DNA from: an uncultured Treponema sp.
GTDB lineage: Bacteria > Spirochaetota > Spirochaetia > Treponematales > Treponemataceae
Length of the DNA: 5,482 nucleotides
Assembly: GCA_905372345.1 (NCBI GenBank)
Contig: CAJPPE010000132.1
Span: 1 to 5,482, forward strand
Reading direction: 5' to 3'
Part shown: in pieces, positions 1-5,482 of the stretch
How the letters are laid out: every line of letters begins with the position of its first letter
Position numbering within the stretch: the first letter of the stretch is position 1
Position numbers and translations under genes: made by a program
Notes under the pieces: model-generated
Database searches by the model: none
Seen by the model: only the letters and a program-made list of their open reading frames with translations
What the model was told of the DNA's origin: nothing

Positions 1-642
1 GTATTTAATTGAAATACAGTAGTCATTAATTTTTTTAACTTCATATTTTTTGTACTGGTTATTGTACCAAGGATCTTCGAGGTTGGGAGAACAATAGGAT
101 TCCCAACAGAAGATAAAGTCATCTGCTGTACAGGGAACACCGTCAGACCACTTCATATGTTCGTTAAGTTTGTAGTAAACAGTCTGATTGTCGGCACCGA
201 AAGCCCAGTGAGTTGCAGCATAAGGCATATACTCCTGTGTTTCAGCGTTTACATCTAATAAGGTGGCATTAACCCTCATCAAAGGTCTTGTACTTAAGTT
301 TGATTCGGGGCCTACATATCTAAATGTTGTAGGATACTCACTTAAAGAAAGATGTAAGGTTCCGCCCTTCTTTGTATCTTTTGACGATAAGTCTTTCGGA
401 TAACTTGTAATCCAAACTACTTCCTCAGGCATACCTGGAACCTTGAGGTCCTTGTCCTCTACAGGCGGTGAAGTAAAGTCGGGTACACCGGCTGCAGTTT
501 CTTCTGCCATAATTGCTTCAGCCTTAGCGATGGGGCCTTTTCCTGCAGCTCCGCCGCCAACTCCGGTACCGCCGCAAGCGATCATTCCGAGAGCAACTGA
601 AACCAAAAGAATTAACATGGTTAATCTTTTTAATGTTTTCAT
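1..642 (-). CDS. Peptide-type ABC transporter substrate-binding lipoprotein, paralog SBP1 (3' end beyond window)
   Basis: This is the N-terminal 214 residues of an extracytoplasmic solute-binding protein (SBP_bac_5 family, YejA-like); the reading frame is open to the window edge. It should capture peptides or similar ligands for the YejB/YejE permeases just upstream. The start is the ATG at 642, preceded by a perfect AGGAGG six bases away. Residues 1-22 are a lipoprotein signal (MKTLKR, a hydrophobic core, then M-I-A-C) with the lipidated Cys at 23. A Gly/Ala-rich tether of about 50 residues follows. The family segment WSDGVPCTADDF is at 165-176. By hand alignment it matches SBP2 (3477-5429) at about 183 of 214 residues without gaps, so it is a tandem duplicate. 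Differences concentrate at residues 119-139 and 177-210. It lies 57 nt after yejE and probably has its own promoter at 703-731. The family call is strong; the ligand is unknown. Confidence 0.93.
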   Translation of the reverse strand, partial: MKTLKRLTMLILLVSVALGMIACGGTGVGGGAAGKGPIAKAEAIMAEETAAGVPDFTSPPVEDKDLKVPGMPEEVVWITSYPKDLSSKDTKKGGTLHLSLSEYPTTFRYVGPESNLSTRPLMRVNATLLDVNAETQEYMPYAATHWAFGADNQTVYYKLNEHMKWSDGVPCTADDFIFCWESYCSPNLEDPWYNNQYKKYEVKKINDYCISIKY

Positions 643-648
643 AGAATT

Positions 649-654
649 CCTCCT
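649..654 (-). promoter_or_regulatory. Ribosome binding site of SBP1
   Basis: A perfect AGGAGG on the minus strand lies six bases before the ATG at 642 and fixes that start. The SBP2 copy has the weaker AGGAGA at the same spacing, so SBP1 may be translated slightly more efficiently (inference). Confidence 0.85.
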
Positions 655-699
655 AATAAAGAATTACATCTTATTTTTTTATATAATTAACCTAAAAGG

Positions 700-2190
700 C
701 TATTTATATACCGTAAATCTGCGCGGGTCAAAGGCATCCCGCAAGCCTTCACCTATAAAGGTAATCATAACCAAAACAAGTACAAAACCTGCCACAGCCG
801 AAGAAAGAATCCACGGAGCTTCCAAATAAGTGGCCGTTCCGACACTTAAAAGTTCTCCCCAGCTCGGTGTAGGAGGCTGTAAACCGTAACCCAAATAGTC
901 AAGAGAGGTTAAAGCTCCTATATTTCCCGATATAACAAAGGGTAATGATGTAACGATTAGAACTATAACGTTGGGCAAAATGTGTACGGTAATTATTCTC
1001 CAAGCACTGGCACCCATGGACTTTGCAGCCAAAATATAGTCTCTTTCTCTTTCTCTATAAGTCATAGCCCTCATACCCCAGGTTTTTCCCGTCCAGCTGA
1101 AAGCTATATTTATTAAAACAAACATGGTAAATGTAGGCTTAAATATTGAAGCCAAAATCATAACCATATAAAGGTAGGGTATGCGCTCCCATATTTCTAT
1201 AAATCTTTGAGAAATCGTATCAAAGGTACCTCCAAAGTAACCCATTGCAATACCGATGATAGTTCCGATAAAGTAGGTTGCTGCAGCTACCAGCAAGGCA
1301 AAGGACATAGCAATCCTGTAACCGTAAATAAGACGAGCAAAGATATCCCGCCCGATTCGGTCGGTGCCCAAAATATGGCGTGTCTTAAAAGAAGGAGCAA
1401 GGGGATGGAACATCTGTCCCTTATCGCCTTTTGCAAAACGTATAGTTAAAATCTTTCCGTTTCCAAGGTCAATTCTGTTATCCTTTGAACCGACTTTATG
1501 CCAAATATAGTCTGAAGCATTTACGGATTCATTCGGGTGAGAGCGTCCCACAGAAATGCCTACCCAATTCTTTGAAGCTGAAGGAAAGTCGGATAAGGGC
1601 TGCTTGGGTGAGGCCGAATCGGCAAATTTAATCCAAGTATAGTCTTTTTCTGCCATTTTTATTCCGTTTATAACACCCACCGCTATCCATTTATAGTCTG
1701 CAGGGTCATCCATAGGCAATTTTTCCTTAGATGTAACGGCGATACCCATACTGGGAGTTCCATCAAAGGTAAGAGCCAAAGGAGCGGCAGCAGTATCTGC
1801 CTCATAGGGGTTATAAGGAATCAGAGGAAGAAGAACCCAGCCTCTTTTTTCGGCCTTAATATGTTTTTTAAACTCTCTGTAATTTAATTCAAGTTCATTT
1901 TCGACTCTGAAACCGAAATCTTCGGCCAGAAGAGTCCTGCTATAGGTAGGGAAATAAAGCTTACCGTCAACCCACATCATAATGGGTCTGTTTGAAATAA
2001 ACAACTCGGCAACAAGGGATAGAACATACAAAATGCTGATAAAAATAAGGGCATATTTAGCCTTTTTAATCTCTCCAAAGCGCTCAAAACGCTTTTTCAT
2101 AAGGGGGTCTATCCTAAACCTGTTTCTAAATGCTCCCCAATATTCTTTTACAGTATCTAAAAAAGTTTTTGATTTTACATCATCACTCAT
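700..2190 (-). CDS. yejE: YejE-type ABC transporter permease with large extracytoplasmic insert
   Basis: This is an inner-membrane permease (BPD_transp_1 superfamily, OppC/DppC/YejE branch) of 496 residues. It should pair with YejB to form the import channel. Residue numbers count from the ATG at 2190. TM1 is about 47-66. The family motif LGTDRIGRD is at 274-282. Five more membrane segments follow, near 293-318, 338-352, 355-367, 405-425 and 460-480. The EAA loop that contacts the ATPase is at 384-408 (DYILAAKSMGAS, ending HILPN). The C-terminal RDAFDPR at 484-490 is characteristic of YejE as I recall it. E. coli YejE is 341 residues; the excess is an insert at about 128-265 between TM1 and the core. 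The ATG is preferred because GGTGA precedes it by five bases and it follows the yejB stop by one base. A GTG at 2199 would add three residues and overlap yejB by 8 nt. Specificity is not readable from sequence. Confidence 0.93.
   Translation of the reverse strand: MSDDVKSKTFLDTVKEYWGAFRNRFRIDPLMKKRFERFGEIKKAKYALIFISILYVLSLVAELFISNRPIMMWVDGKLYFPTYSRTLLAEDFGFRVENELELNYREFKKHIKAEKRGWVLLPLIPYNPYEADTAAAPLALTFDGTPSMGIAVTSKEKLPMDDPADYKWIAVGVINGIKMAEKDYTWIKFADSASPKQPLSDFPSASKNWVGISVGRSHPNESVNASDYIWHKVGSKDNRIDLGNGKILTIRFAKGDKGQMFHPLAPSFKTRHILGTDRIGRDIFARLIYGYRIAMSFALLVAAATYFIGTIIGIAMGYFGGTFDTISQRFIEIWERIPYLYMVMILASIFKPTFTMFVLINIAFSWTGKTWGMRAMTYRERERDYILAAKSMGASAWRIITVHILPNVIVLIVTSLPFVISGNIGALTSLDYLGYGLQPPTPSWGELLSVGTATYLEAPWILSSAVAGFVLVLVMITFIGEGLRDAFDPRRFTVYK
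703..731 (-). promoter_or_regulatory. Candidate sigma70 promoter for SBP1 inside the 3' end of yejE
   Basis: On the minus strand TTGACC (726-731) and TATAAA (703-708) are separated by exactly 17 bases. Each matches five of six consensus positions. The -35 box lies in the codons for the conserved Phe-Asp-Pro near the YejE C-terminus, and the -10 box covers the last two sense codons. Transcription would start near 696, just past the yejE stop and at the edge of the leader shared with SBP2, giving a 5' leader of about 54 nt. This is a sequence match only; codon constraint could produce it by chance. Confidence 0.5.
1489..1563 (-). repeat. Insert repeat copy 2 (protein-level)
   Basis: Residues 210-234 of YejE run from VGISV to DYIWHKVG. 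They align with copy 1 (1675-1749) over 25 residues without a gap: 8 are identical (G, I, V, D, Y, W, V, G) and several others are similar. The two copies are 62 residues apart. The DNA is not noticeably repeated, so any duplication is old. Confidence 0.55.
1675..1749 (-). repeat. Insert repeat copy 1 (protein-level)
   Basis: Residues 148-172 of YejE run from MGIAV to PADYKWIAVG and pair gaplessly with copy 2 at 1489-1563. The pattern is GI[AS]V, then 13 variable, largely polar residues, then DYxWxxVG, consistent with a beta strand, a loop and a second strand. Confidence 0.55.
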
Positions 2191-2191
2191 A

Positions 2192-3214
2192 TTATTCACC
2201 TAACCTTATTCGGGGATCTACCACCGAAAGAATAAAATCGCTTAAAATATTACCTATTAAACTCAAAAGAGAGGTCATTACCAAGGAACCCAATACAACC
2301 GGATAATCGCGGTCAACAATGGCCCTAAATGAAAGAAGGCCCATGCCGTTTATATTGAATATTTTTTCGATAAGAAAGGCACCTGAAAAGAAAATCGTTA
2401 TAAGACCGCCCAATCCGGCAGCAATAGGAATAATACTGTTTCTAAAGGCATGTTCCCACATGGCATCCTTAAAGGTTCGGCCCTTTGCAACAGCGGTTTT
2501 AATATAATCTGCAGCCATATTTTCCATGAGGTTGTTTTTCATAACCATTGTCGTAACGGCAAATGAACCTATGACATAGGCTATCATTGGCAAGAACATG
2601 TGCCAAACATTGTCTACAACTTTTTGGAAAAAATTCATATCCATGTAATTTCGTGAATAAAGTCCGCCCGAGGGGAACCAAGGAAGTGTAAAAGCAAAAA
2701 TTTGCAATAAAATAATAGCAACAATGTAGCCCGGGAGAGCATAACCTATAAAGATGAATACCGAGGAAACGTTATCAAAAAGGCTTCGGTGTTTTAGGGC
2801 TTTTTTGATACCCAAAGGAATACATATAGAATAAATCAAAATAACCGAAATAATACCGAATCTTAAGGATATAGGGAATTTACTTACAATCATCTGAAAT
2901 ACCGGATCGTTATATTTTGTAGAACGTCCCATATCTCCCCTTAAAAGGCTTCCCATCCATTCGAGATAGGCAATCGGCCACGGCTTGTCAAAACCGTAAA
3001 AGGCAGCAAGTTCAGCCAAAGCCTCAGCGTTAAGGGGCTGAGAGTCCTGCTTGCTTGAACTTCCGCTTTTGCCTTCTTGGGCCAACATTCTCTGCATAAT
3101 AGCCCTTTCAATCGGACCTCCGGGAACTATGCGGGTTACTGCAAAGACTACCAATGTTATACCTATAAAAGTAGGAATAATTAGAAGCAATCTTCGTACG
3201 AAATAGTTATTCAT
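2192..3214 (-). CDS. yejB: YejB-type ABC transporter permease
   Basis: This is an inner-membrane permease of 340 residues (BPD_transp_1 superfamily, OppB/DppB/YejB branch) that partners YejE. The N-terminus MNNYFVRRLLLIIPTFIGI followed by PGGP (31-34) is typical of the branch. A polar linker rich in Ser, Gln and Lys (about 42-62) precedes YGFDKP (73-78); E. coli YejB has a longer linker at the same place. Membrane segments are about 9-28, 116-136, 152-177, 204-224, 260-283 and 307-330. The ATPase-contacting EAA loop is at 236-264 (DYIKTAVAKG, then HAFRNS). SRDYPV-like DRDYPVVLGS (301-310) and the terminal VVDPRIRLGE are family features. The ATG at 3214 has GGAG seven bases upstream; an in-frame GTG at 3253 would add 13 residues but lacks a good ribosome site and departs from the family N-terminus. 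The gene is coupled to yejE, whose ATG follows its stop by one base. Confidence 0.94.
   Translation of the reverse strand: MNNYFVRRLLLIIPTFIGITLVVFAVTRIVPGGPIERAIMQRMLAQEGKSGSSSKQDSQPLNAEALAELAAFYGFDKPWPIAYLEWMGSLLRGDMGRSTKYNDPVFQMIVSKFPISLRFGIISVILIYSICIPLGIKKALKHRSLFDNVSSVFIFIGYALPGYIVAIILLQIFAFTLPWFPSGGLYSRNYMDMNFFQKVVDNVWHMFLPMIAYVIGSFAVTTMVMKNNLMENMAADYIKTAVAKGRTFKDAMWEHAFRNSIIPIAAGLGGLITIFFSGAFLIEKIFNINGMGLLSFRAIVDRDYPVVLGSLVMTSLLSLIGNILSDFILSVVDPRIRLGE
2196..2200 (-). promoter_or_regulatory. Ribosome binding site of yejE
   Basis: GGTGA lies in the last codons of yejB, five bases before the ATG at 2190. Ribosomes finishing yejB would end next to this site, which suggests translational coupling. 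AAGG at 2204-2207 could instead serve the GTG at 2199, four bases on, so the start is not fully settled. Confidence 0.5.
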
Positions 3215-3221
3215 TATAAAG

Positions 3222-3225
3222 CTCC
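3222..3225 (-). promoter_or_regulatory. Ribosome binding site of yejB
   Basis: GGAG lies seven bases before the ATG at 3214 and supports it over the in-frame GTG at 3253, which has no comparable site. Confidence 0.65.
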
Positions 3226-3324
3226 ATAAAACCAAGATACTAACATACGACACAGCCTAACCGAATTATATCAGGTTGATTATCTTACTAAGAGAGAATG
3301 GATGTGCATACTTAGACGTCCGTA

Positions 3325-3353
3325 ATTTTAGCATAATGTTAAAAAAAAGTCTA
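3325..3353 (-). promoter_or_regulatory. Candidate promoter upstream of yejB
   Basis: TAGACT (3348-3353) and TAAAAT (3325-3330) on the minus strand are 17 bases apart, matching four of six and five of six consensus positions. The spacer contains a run of T residues. Transcription would begin near 3318 and leave a leader of about 104 nt before yejB. In such an AT-rich stretch a chance match is quite possible. Confidence 0.35.
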
Positions 3354-3421
3354 GAGTTCAGGCAGCATTTTAGCATGGATTTCCAATTATTTATTGATAA
3401 AAATGTTGATTTGAAGACTTT

Positions 3422-3444
3422 AAGCAGGGGTTTTAGCCCTGCTT
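3422..3444 (-). promoter_or_regulatory. Intercistronic stem-loop after SBP2
   Basis: A perfect 8-bp inverted repeat (AAGCAGGG / CCCTGCTT) with a 7-base loop starts 32 nt after the SBP2 stop. On the minus-strand transcript the stem is followed by UUAAAGUC rather than a run of U, so it is not a good intrinsic terminator. It fits an mRNA-stabilising or partly terminating hairpin that keeps the binding protein more abundant than its permeases, as is known for several ABC import operons. Confidence 0.55.
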
Positions 3445-3476
3445 TCCAGCCTCCAAACCTCATTGATTTTTATAAA

Positions 3477-5429
3477 TTATTCCGCAATATAGCGGGCTGA
3501 AGGAGTCCAAACACGGGGTTCAAAGGTTTTGCCTTCGGCTTTTGCCTTAAGCACCTCTTGGCGGATATCTTCATCAATCCACATATAGCCCCAATAATAC
3601 ATAAAGTCGGCATCAATATCTAGCCTTCTGTTACCCCAAGAAGGCATTCTTATCCACTTCCAAGCACCGCATCTCACAAAATCAGTGTAGTAGTTAGGTA
3701 CAATCAATGCTTCTTCATGAACAAGGCGCTCAATCTTCTTGTTGTTTTCAGCCTTTTCTTCCAAGGGCGGTCCTGACTCTTCAAATGCAAGAAGTTTTTC
3801 CATCTCTTCACTCCACCATCCGAAAAAGTTGGTTGTATCTACCATTTCGGCATTAGCCTTTGAGAAGAGTTCCCAATATGAGGGCTCATAATCCGTGCTC
3901 AAGCCGCCCCACCAAGCCTGGTGTTTTTTATTAAGAACGGTATTAAAAGCTCCGCTTTCCATCATCTTGAGCTCAATTTCTACACCGGCTTTTTTAGCCT
4001 GTTCTTTAAGAATCGACAAGCGCTCTGTGAGACTAGGCCTTGAATACAAAAGTTCAAAAGAAACCCTTTCACCCTTCGAATTCTGTAAAATTCCGTCAGA
4101 ACCTACAATAGTGTAACCGGCTTCTCCTAGCATGTTTCTTGCCGTATCAGGATTAAAATCGGGTTTTCGGATTGAATGGTCGTTAAAATCTATACCGCCC
4201 CATACATTGCCTAAACCGATATTATGACTTCTCTTAAATTCTCCATAAAGAGCCTGATCGATCATGCCCTGAATGTCGATGGCATAATACATAGCCTGCC
4301 TAACTTTCTTGTTGCTGAATAAAGGGAACTTGGTATTAAAGAAGATACCCTGAATGCCCTTCAATGGTAAATAGTTAGCAACCCAACGGTCTACATAACC
4401 TTTGGTAATGTTTTCGTTTGCAGCACATCTTCTCCATGTTGCAGGAATATTCATATCAAAGTAATCGATTTCACCGTTCCAGAAATATTTTTCAATTATG
4501 TCCTGCCCTCCGGTGATAACTTTATATTCGACCTTATCAATATTGCAGCGGTTTTTCCAGTGAGGATATTCATGTCCCCACCAGTCCTTAACTTTTTCAA
4601 CAACCAGCATTTCGCCCTGAATGCATTTATCGGCATTTACAACATAAGGACCTGTTGTAGGCTCAACCTTCCAGTTATATTCGTTGTACCAGCCGTTTTT
4701 AACTTCACCGTTATGGAAGTGCTTGGGTCTGGGACTAAAGTTTGCCTTACCAATAAGAGATACTTGAGGCAGCTTGTCCGATTCCAAGTACTTAATTGAA
4801 ACACAGTAGTCATTAATTTTTTTAACCTTAAATTTATCGTAATAGTTATTACACCAAGGATCATCAAGATCGCGAGAACATAGAGACTCCCAAGCAAAGA
4901 CAAAGTCATCTGCCGTACAGGGAACTCCGTCAGACCACTTCATATGCTCATTAAGTTTGTAGTAAACAGTCTGATTGTCTGCACCGAAAGCCCAGTGAGT
5001 TGCAGCATAGGGCATAAATTCCTGTGTTTCAGGGTTTACTTCTAAAAAGGTTGCATGAGGATTCATCAAATATGTTGTACTCAAGTTTGATTCAGGTCCT
5101 ACATATCTAAATGTTGTAGGATATTCATCTAAAGAAAGATGCAATGTCCCGCCCTTCTTTGTATCTTTTGATGATAAGTCTTTCGGATAACTTGTAATCC
5201 AAACTACTTCCTCAGGCATACCTGAAACCTTGATGTTCTTATCCTCTACAGACGGTGAGGTAAAATCGGGTACACCGGCTGCAGTTTCTTCTGCCATAAT
5301 TGCTTCAGTCTTAGCGATGGGCCCCTTTGCAGCAGCTCCGCCGTCAGCTCCGGTACCTCCGCAAGCGATGATACCAAGAGCAACCGAAACCAAAAGAATT
5401 AACATAGTTAATCTTTTTAATGTTTTCAT
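3477..5429 (-). CDS. Peptide-type ABC transporter substrate-binding lipoprotein SBP2 (YejA-like)
   Basis: This is a complete 650-residue extracytoplasmic solute-binding protein of the SBP_bac_5 family that delivers peptides or peptide-like ligands to YejB/YejE. A lipoprotein signal occupies residues 1-22, with I-I-A-C and the lipidated Cys at 23. A Gly/Ala-rich tether extends to about 75. The binding domain follows: KKGGTLHLSL (91-100), WSDGVPCTADDF (165-176), GPYVV (260-264), VKDWWG (280-285), and FFNTKFPLFSNKKVRQAM (363-380) leading into YYAID, the usual second-lobe signature. The order and wording of these motifs resemble E. coli YejA (604 residues) as recalled. Eight further Cys residues (171, 184, 193, 209, 269, 295, 335, 587) are many for an exported protein. 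The ATG at 5429 has AGGAGA six bases upstream. It is the first visible gene of the cluster, followed by a hairpin and then yejB. OppA-like naming is also possible; the ligand is unknown. Confidence 0.95.
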   Translation of the reverse strand: MKTLKRLTMLILLVSVALGIIACGGTGADGGAAAKGPIAKTEAIMAEETAAGVPDFTSPSVEDKNIKVSGMPEEVVWITSYPKDLSSKDTKKGGTLHLSLDEYPTTFRYVGPESNLSTTYLMNPHATFLEVNPETQEFMPYAATHWAFGADNQTVYYKLNEHMKWSDGVPCTADDFVFAWESLCSRDLDDPWCNNYYDKFKVKKINDYCVSIKYLESDKLPQVSLIGKANFSPRPKHFHNGEVKNGWYNEYNWKVEPTTGPYVVNADKCIQGEMLVVEKVKDWWGHEYPHWKNRCNIDKVEYKVITGGQDIIEKYFWNGEIDYFDMNIPATWRRCAANENITKGYVDRWVANYLPLKGIQGIFFNTKFPLFSNKKVRQAMYYAIDIQGMIDQALYGEFKRSHNIGLGNVWGGIDFNDHSIRKPDFNPDTARNMLGEAGYTIVGSDGILQNSKGERVSFELLYSRPSLTERLSILKEQAKKAGVEIELKMMESGAFNTVLNKKHQAWWGGLSTDYEPSYWELFSKANAEMVDTTNFFGWWSEEMEKLLAFEESGPPLEEKAENNKKIERLVHEEALIVPNYYTDFVRCGAWKWIRMPSWGNRRLDIDADFMYYWGYMWIDEDIRQEVLKAKAEGKTFEPRVWTPSARYIAE

Positions 5430-5482
5430 AGAATTTCTCCTAATAAAGAATTATCTTATTTTTTATATAATTAACATAAAAA
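4788..5482 (-). repeat. Duplicated binding-protein segment, copy 2
   Basis: This is the partner of 1-694, in the same orientation and 4787 bp away. The shared leader includes TTAATTATATAAAAAA and the TTTATTAGGAG stretch before the ATG. Two direct copies flanking yejB and yejE could recombine and delete the permease pair together with one binding-protein copy (inference). Confidence 0.9.
5436..5441 (-). promoter_or_regulatory. Ribosome binding site of SBP2
   Basis: AGGAGA lies six bases before the ATG at 5429. The position corresponds exactly to the AGGAGG of SBP1. The promoter of SBP2 is not visible and probably lies beyond the window end. Confidence 0.75.

Larger units (their letters stand above)
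1..694 (-). repeat. Duplicated binding-protein segment, copy 1 (coding start plus leader)
   Basis: The SBP1 coding segment aligns with 4788-5429 without a gap. The similarity continues through the 5' leader to about 694, with a 2-base insertion and one extra T in a T run. It fades within about 5 nt of the yejE stop. The full extent in the other direction is cut by the window edge. Confidence 0.9.
1396..1809 (-). other. Repeat-containing extracytoplasmic insert domain in YejE
   Basis: About 138 residues (128-265 of the ATG-start protein) lie between TM1 and the LGTD motif, where E. coli YejE has only a short segment. With TM1 running out of the cytoplasm, this insert should face the periplasm. 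It is polar, has no membrane segment, and is built of recurring aromatic motifs: DYKW, DYTW and DYIW, with GIAV and GISV between them. The DYTWIKFADSA stretch, followed by SDFPS, a WVGISV strand and a final DYIW, follows a pattern I recall from beta-rich repeats of phage tail and tail-tip proteins. That resemblance is recalled, not searched. Its role could be docking of the binding protein or ligand gating (speculative). Confidence 0.65.
3215..3476. other. Spacer between SBP2 and yejB (262 nt)
   Basis: This AT-rich spacer holds a hairpin close to the SBP2 stop (3422-3444), a promoter-like element (3325-3353), three TTTTAGC heptamers and the yejB ribosome site. Short open frames on both strands (65 codons minus, 74 codons plus) lack ribosome sites and recognisable protein features. 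I do not call a gene here. Confidence 0.6.

Noticed and set aside
643..699. Terminator between yejE and SBP1
   Set aside because: There is no inverted repeat of useful length in the 57 nt; the T-rich run belongs to the leader shared with SBP2.
443..829. 128-codon plus-strand frame over the SBP1 start and the yejE end
   Set aside because: It is antisense to two well-supported genes. Its proline/alanine-rich part is the complement of the Gly/Ala-rich tether codons.
2192..3253. Longer yejB from the GTG at 3253
   Set aside because: The 13 added residues have no good ribosome site and precede a typical family N-terminus that has its own GGAG site, so the ATG at 3214 is preferred.
3367..3395. Second promoter at the upstream TAAAAT
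   Set aside because: No acceptable -35 box is found at 16-18 bases spacing.
3266..3463. 65-codon minus-strand frame in the SBP2-yejB spacer
   Set aside because: It has no ribosome site and no recognisable protein features, and it overlaps the hairpin and promoter-like element. It looks like a chance open frame.
3276..3500. 74-codon plus-strand frame across the spacer
   Set aside because: It is antisense to the SBP2 end, has no credible ribosome site and shows no family resemblance.
4637..4909. 90-codon minus-strand frame inside SBP2
   Set aside because: It is an out-of-frame shadow of a long, well-supported coding region.

Overview
The window holds most of a YejABE-type (peptide / microcin C class) ABC importer locus, with every gene on the minus strand. 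In transcription order the genes are: a complete lipoprotein substrate-binding protein (SBP2, 5429 to 3477); a 262-nt spacer; a YejB-type permease (3214 to 2192); a YejE-type permease (2190 to 700) starting one base after the yejB stop; and, 57 nt further on, the first 214 codons of a second binding lipoprotein (SBP1, 642 to 1, cut by the window edge). No ATPase gene is present. If the operon continues, the ATPase should lie beyond position 1, downstream of SBP1.

The AT-rich sequence, lipoprotein-anchored binding proteins and overall protein flavour suggest a host-associated spirochete, most likely Treponema (T. denticola-like). This is inference from recall, not a database match. Nothing mobile, phage-borne, CRISPR-related or tRNA/rRNA-like is visible, and base composition looks even across the window.

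The working model is simple. SBP1 and SBP2 are anchored outside the cytoplasmic membrane by an N-terminal lipid and capture peptides or peptide-like ligands. The YejB/YejE heterodimer forms the channel, and cytoplasmic ATPase(s) encoded elsewhere dock on the EAA loops of both permeases. Two binding proteins for one permease pair suggest a widened ligand range.

Five points go beyond a routine annotation. (1) The two binding-protein genes are a recent duplication: about 183 of 214 residues are identical with no gap, and the 5' leader is shared, yet the differences cluster in patches. (2) The YejE permease is about 155 residues longer than E. coli YejE because of an extracytoplasmic insert with DYxW/GI[AS]V repeats that resemble modules I recall from phage tail proteins. 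(3) A good sigma70-like promoter lies in the last codons of yejE and would give SBP1 its own transcript. (4) A perfect 8-bp hairpin follows the SBP2 stop. (5) The SBP2-yejB spacer has a promoter-like element and three phased heptamers. Overall this is a fairly ordinary transporter locus with an unusual permease insert, not an evident new system.
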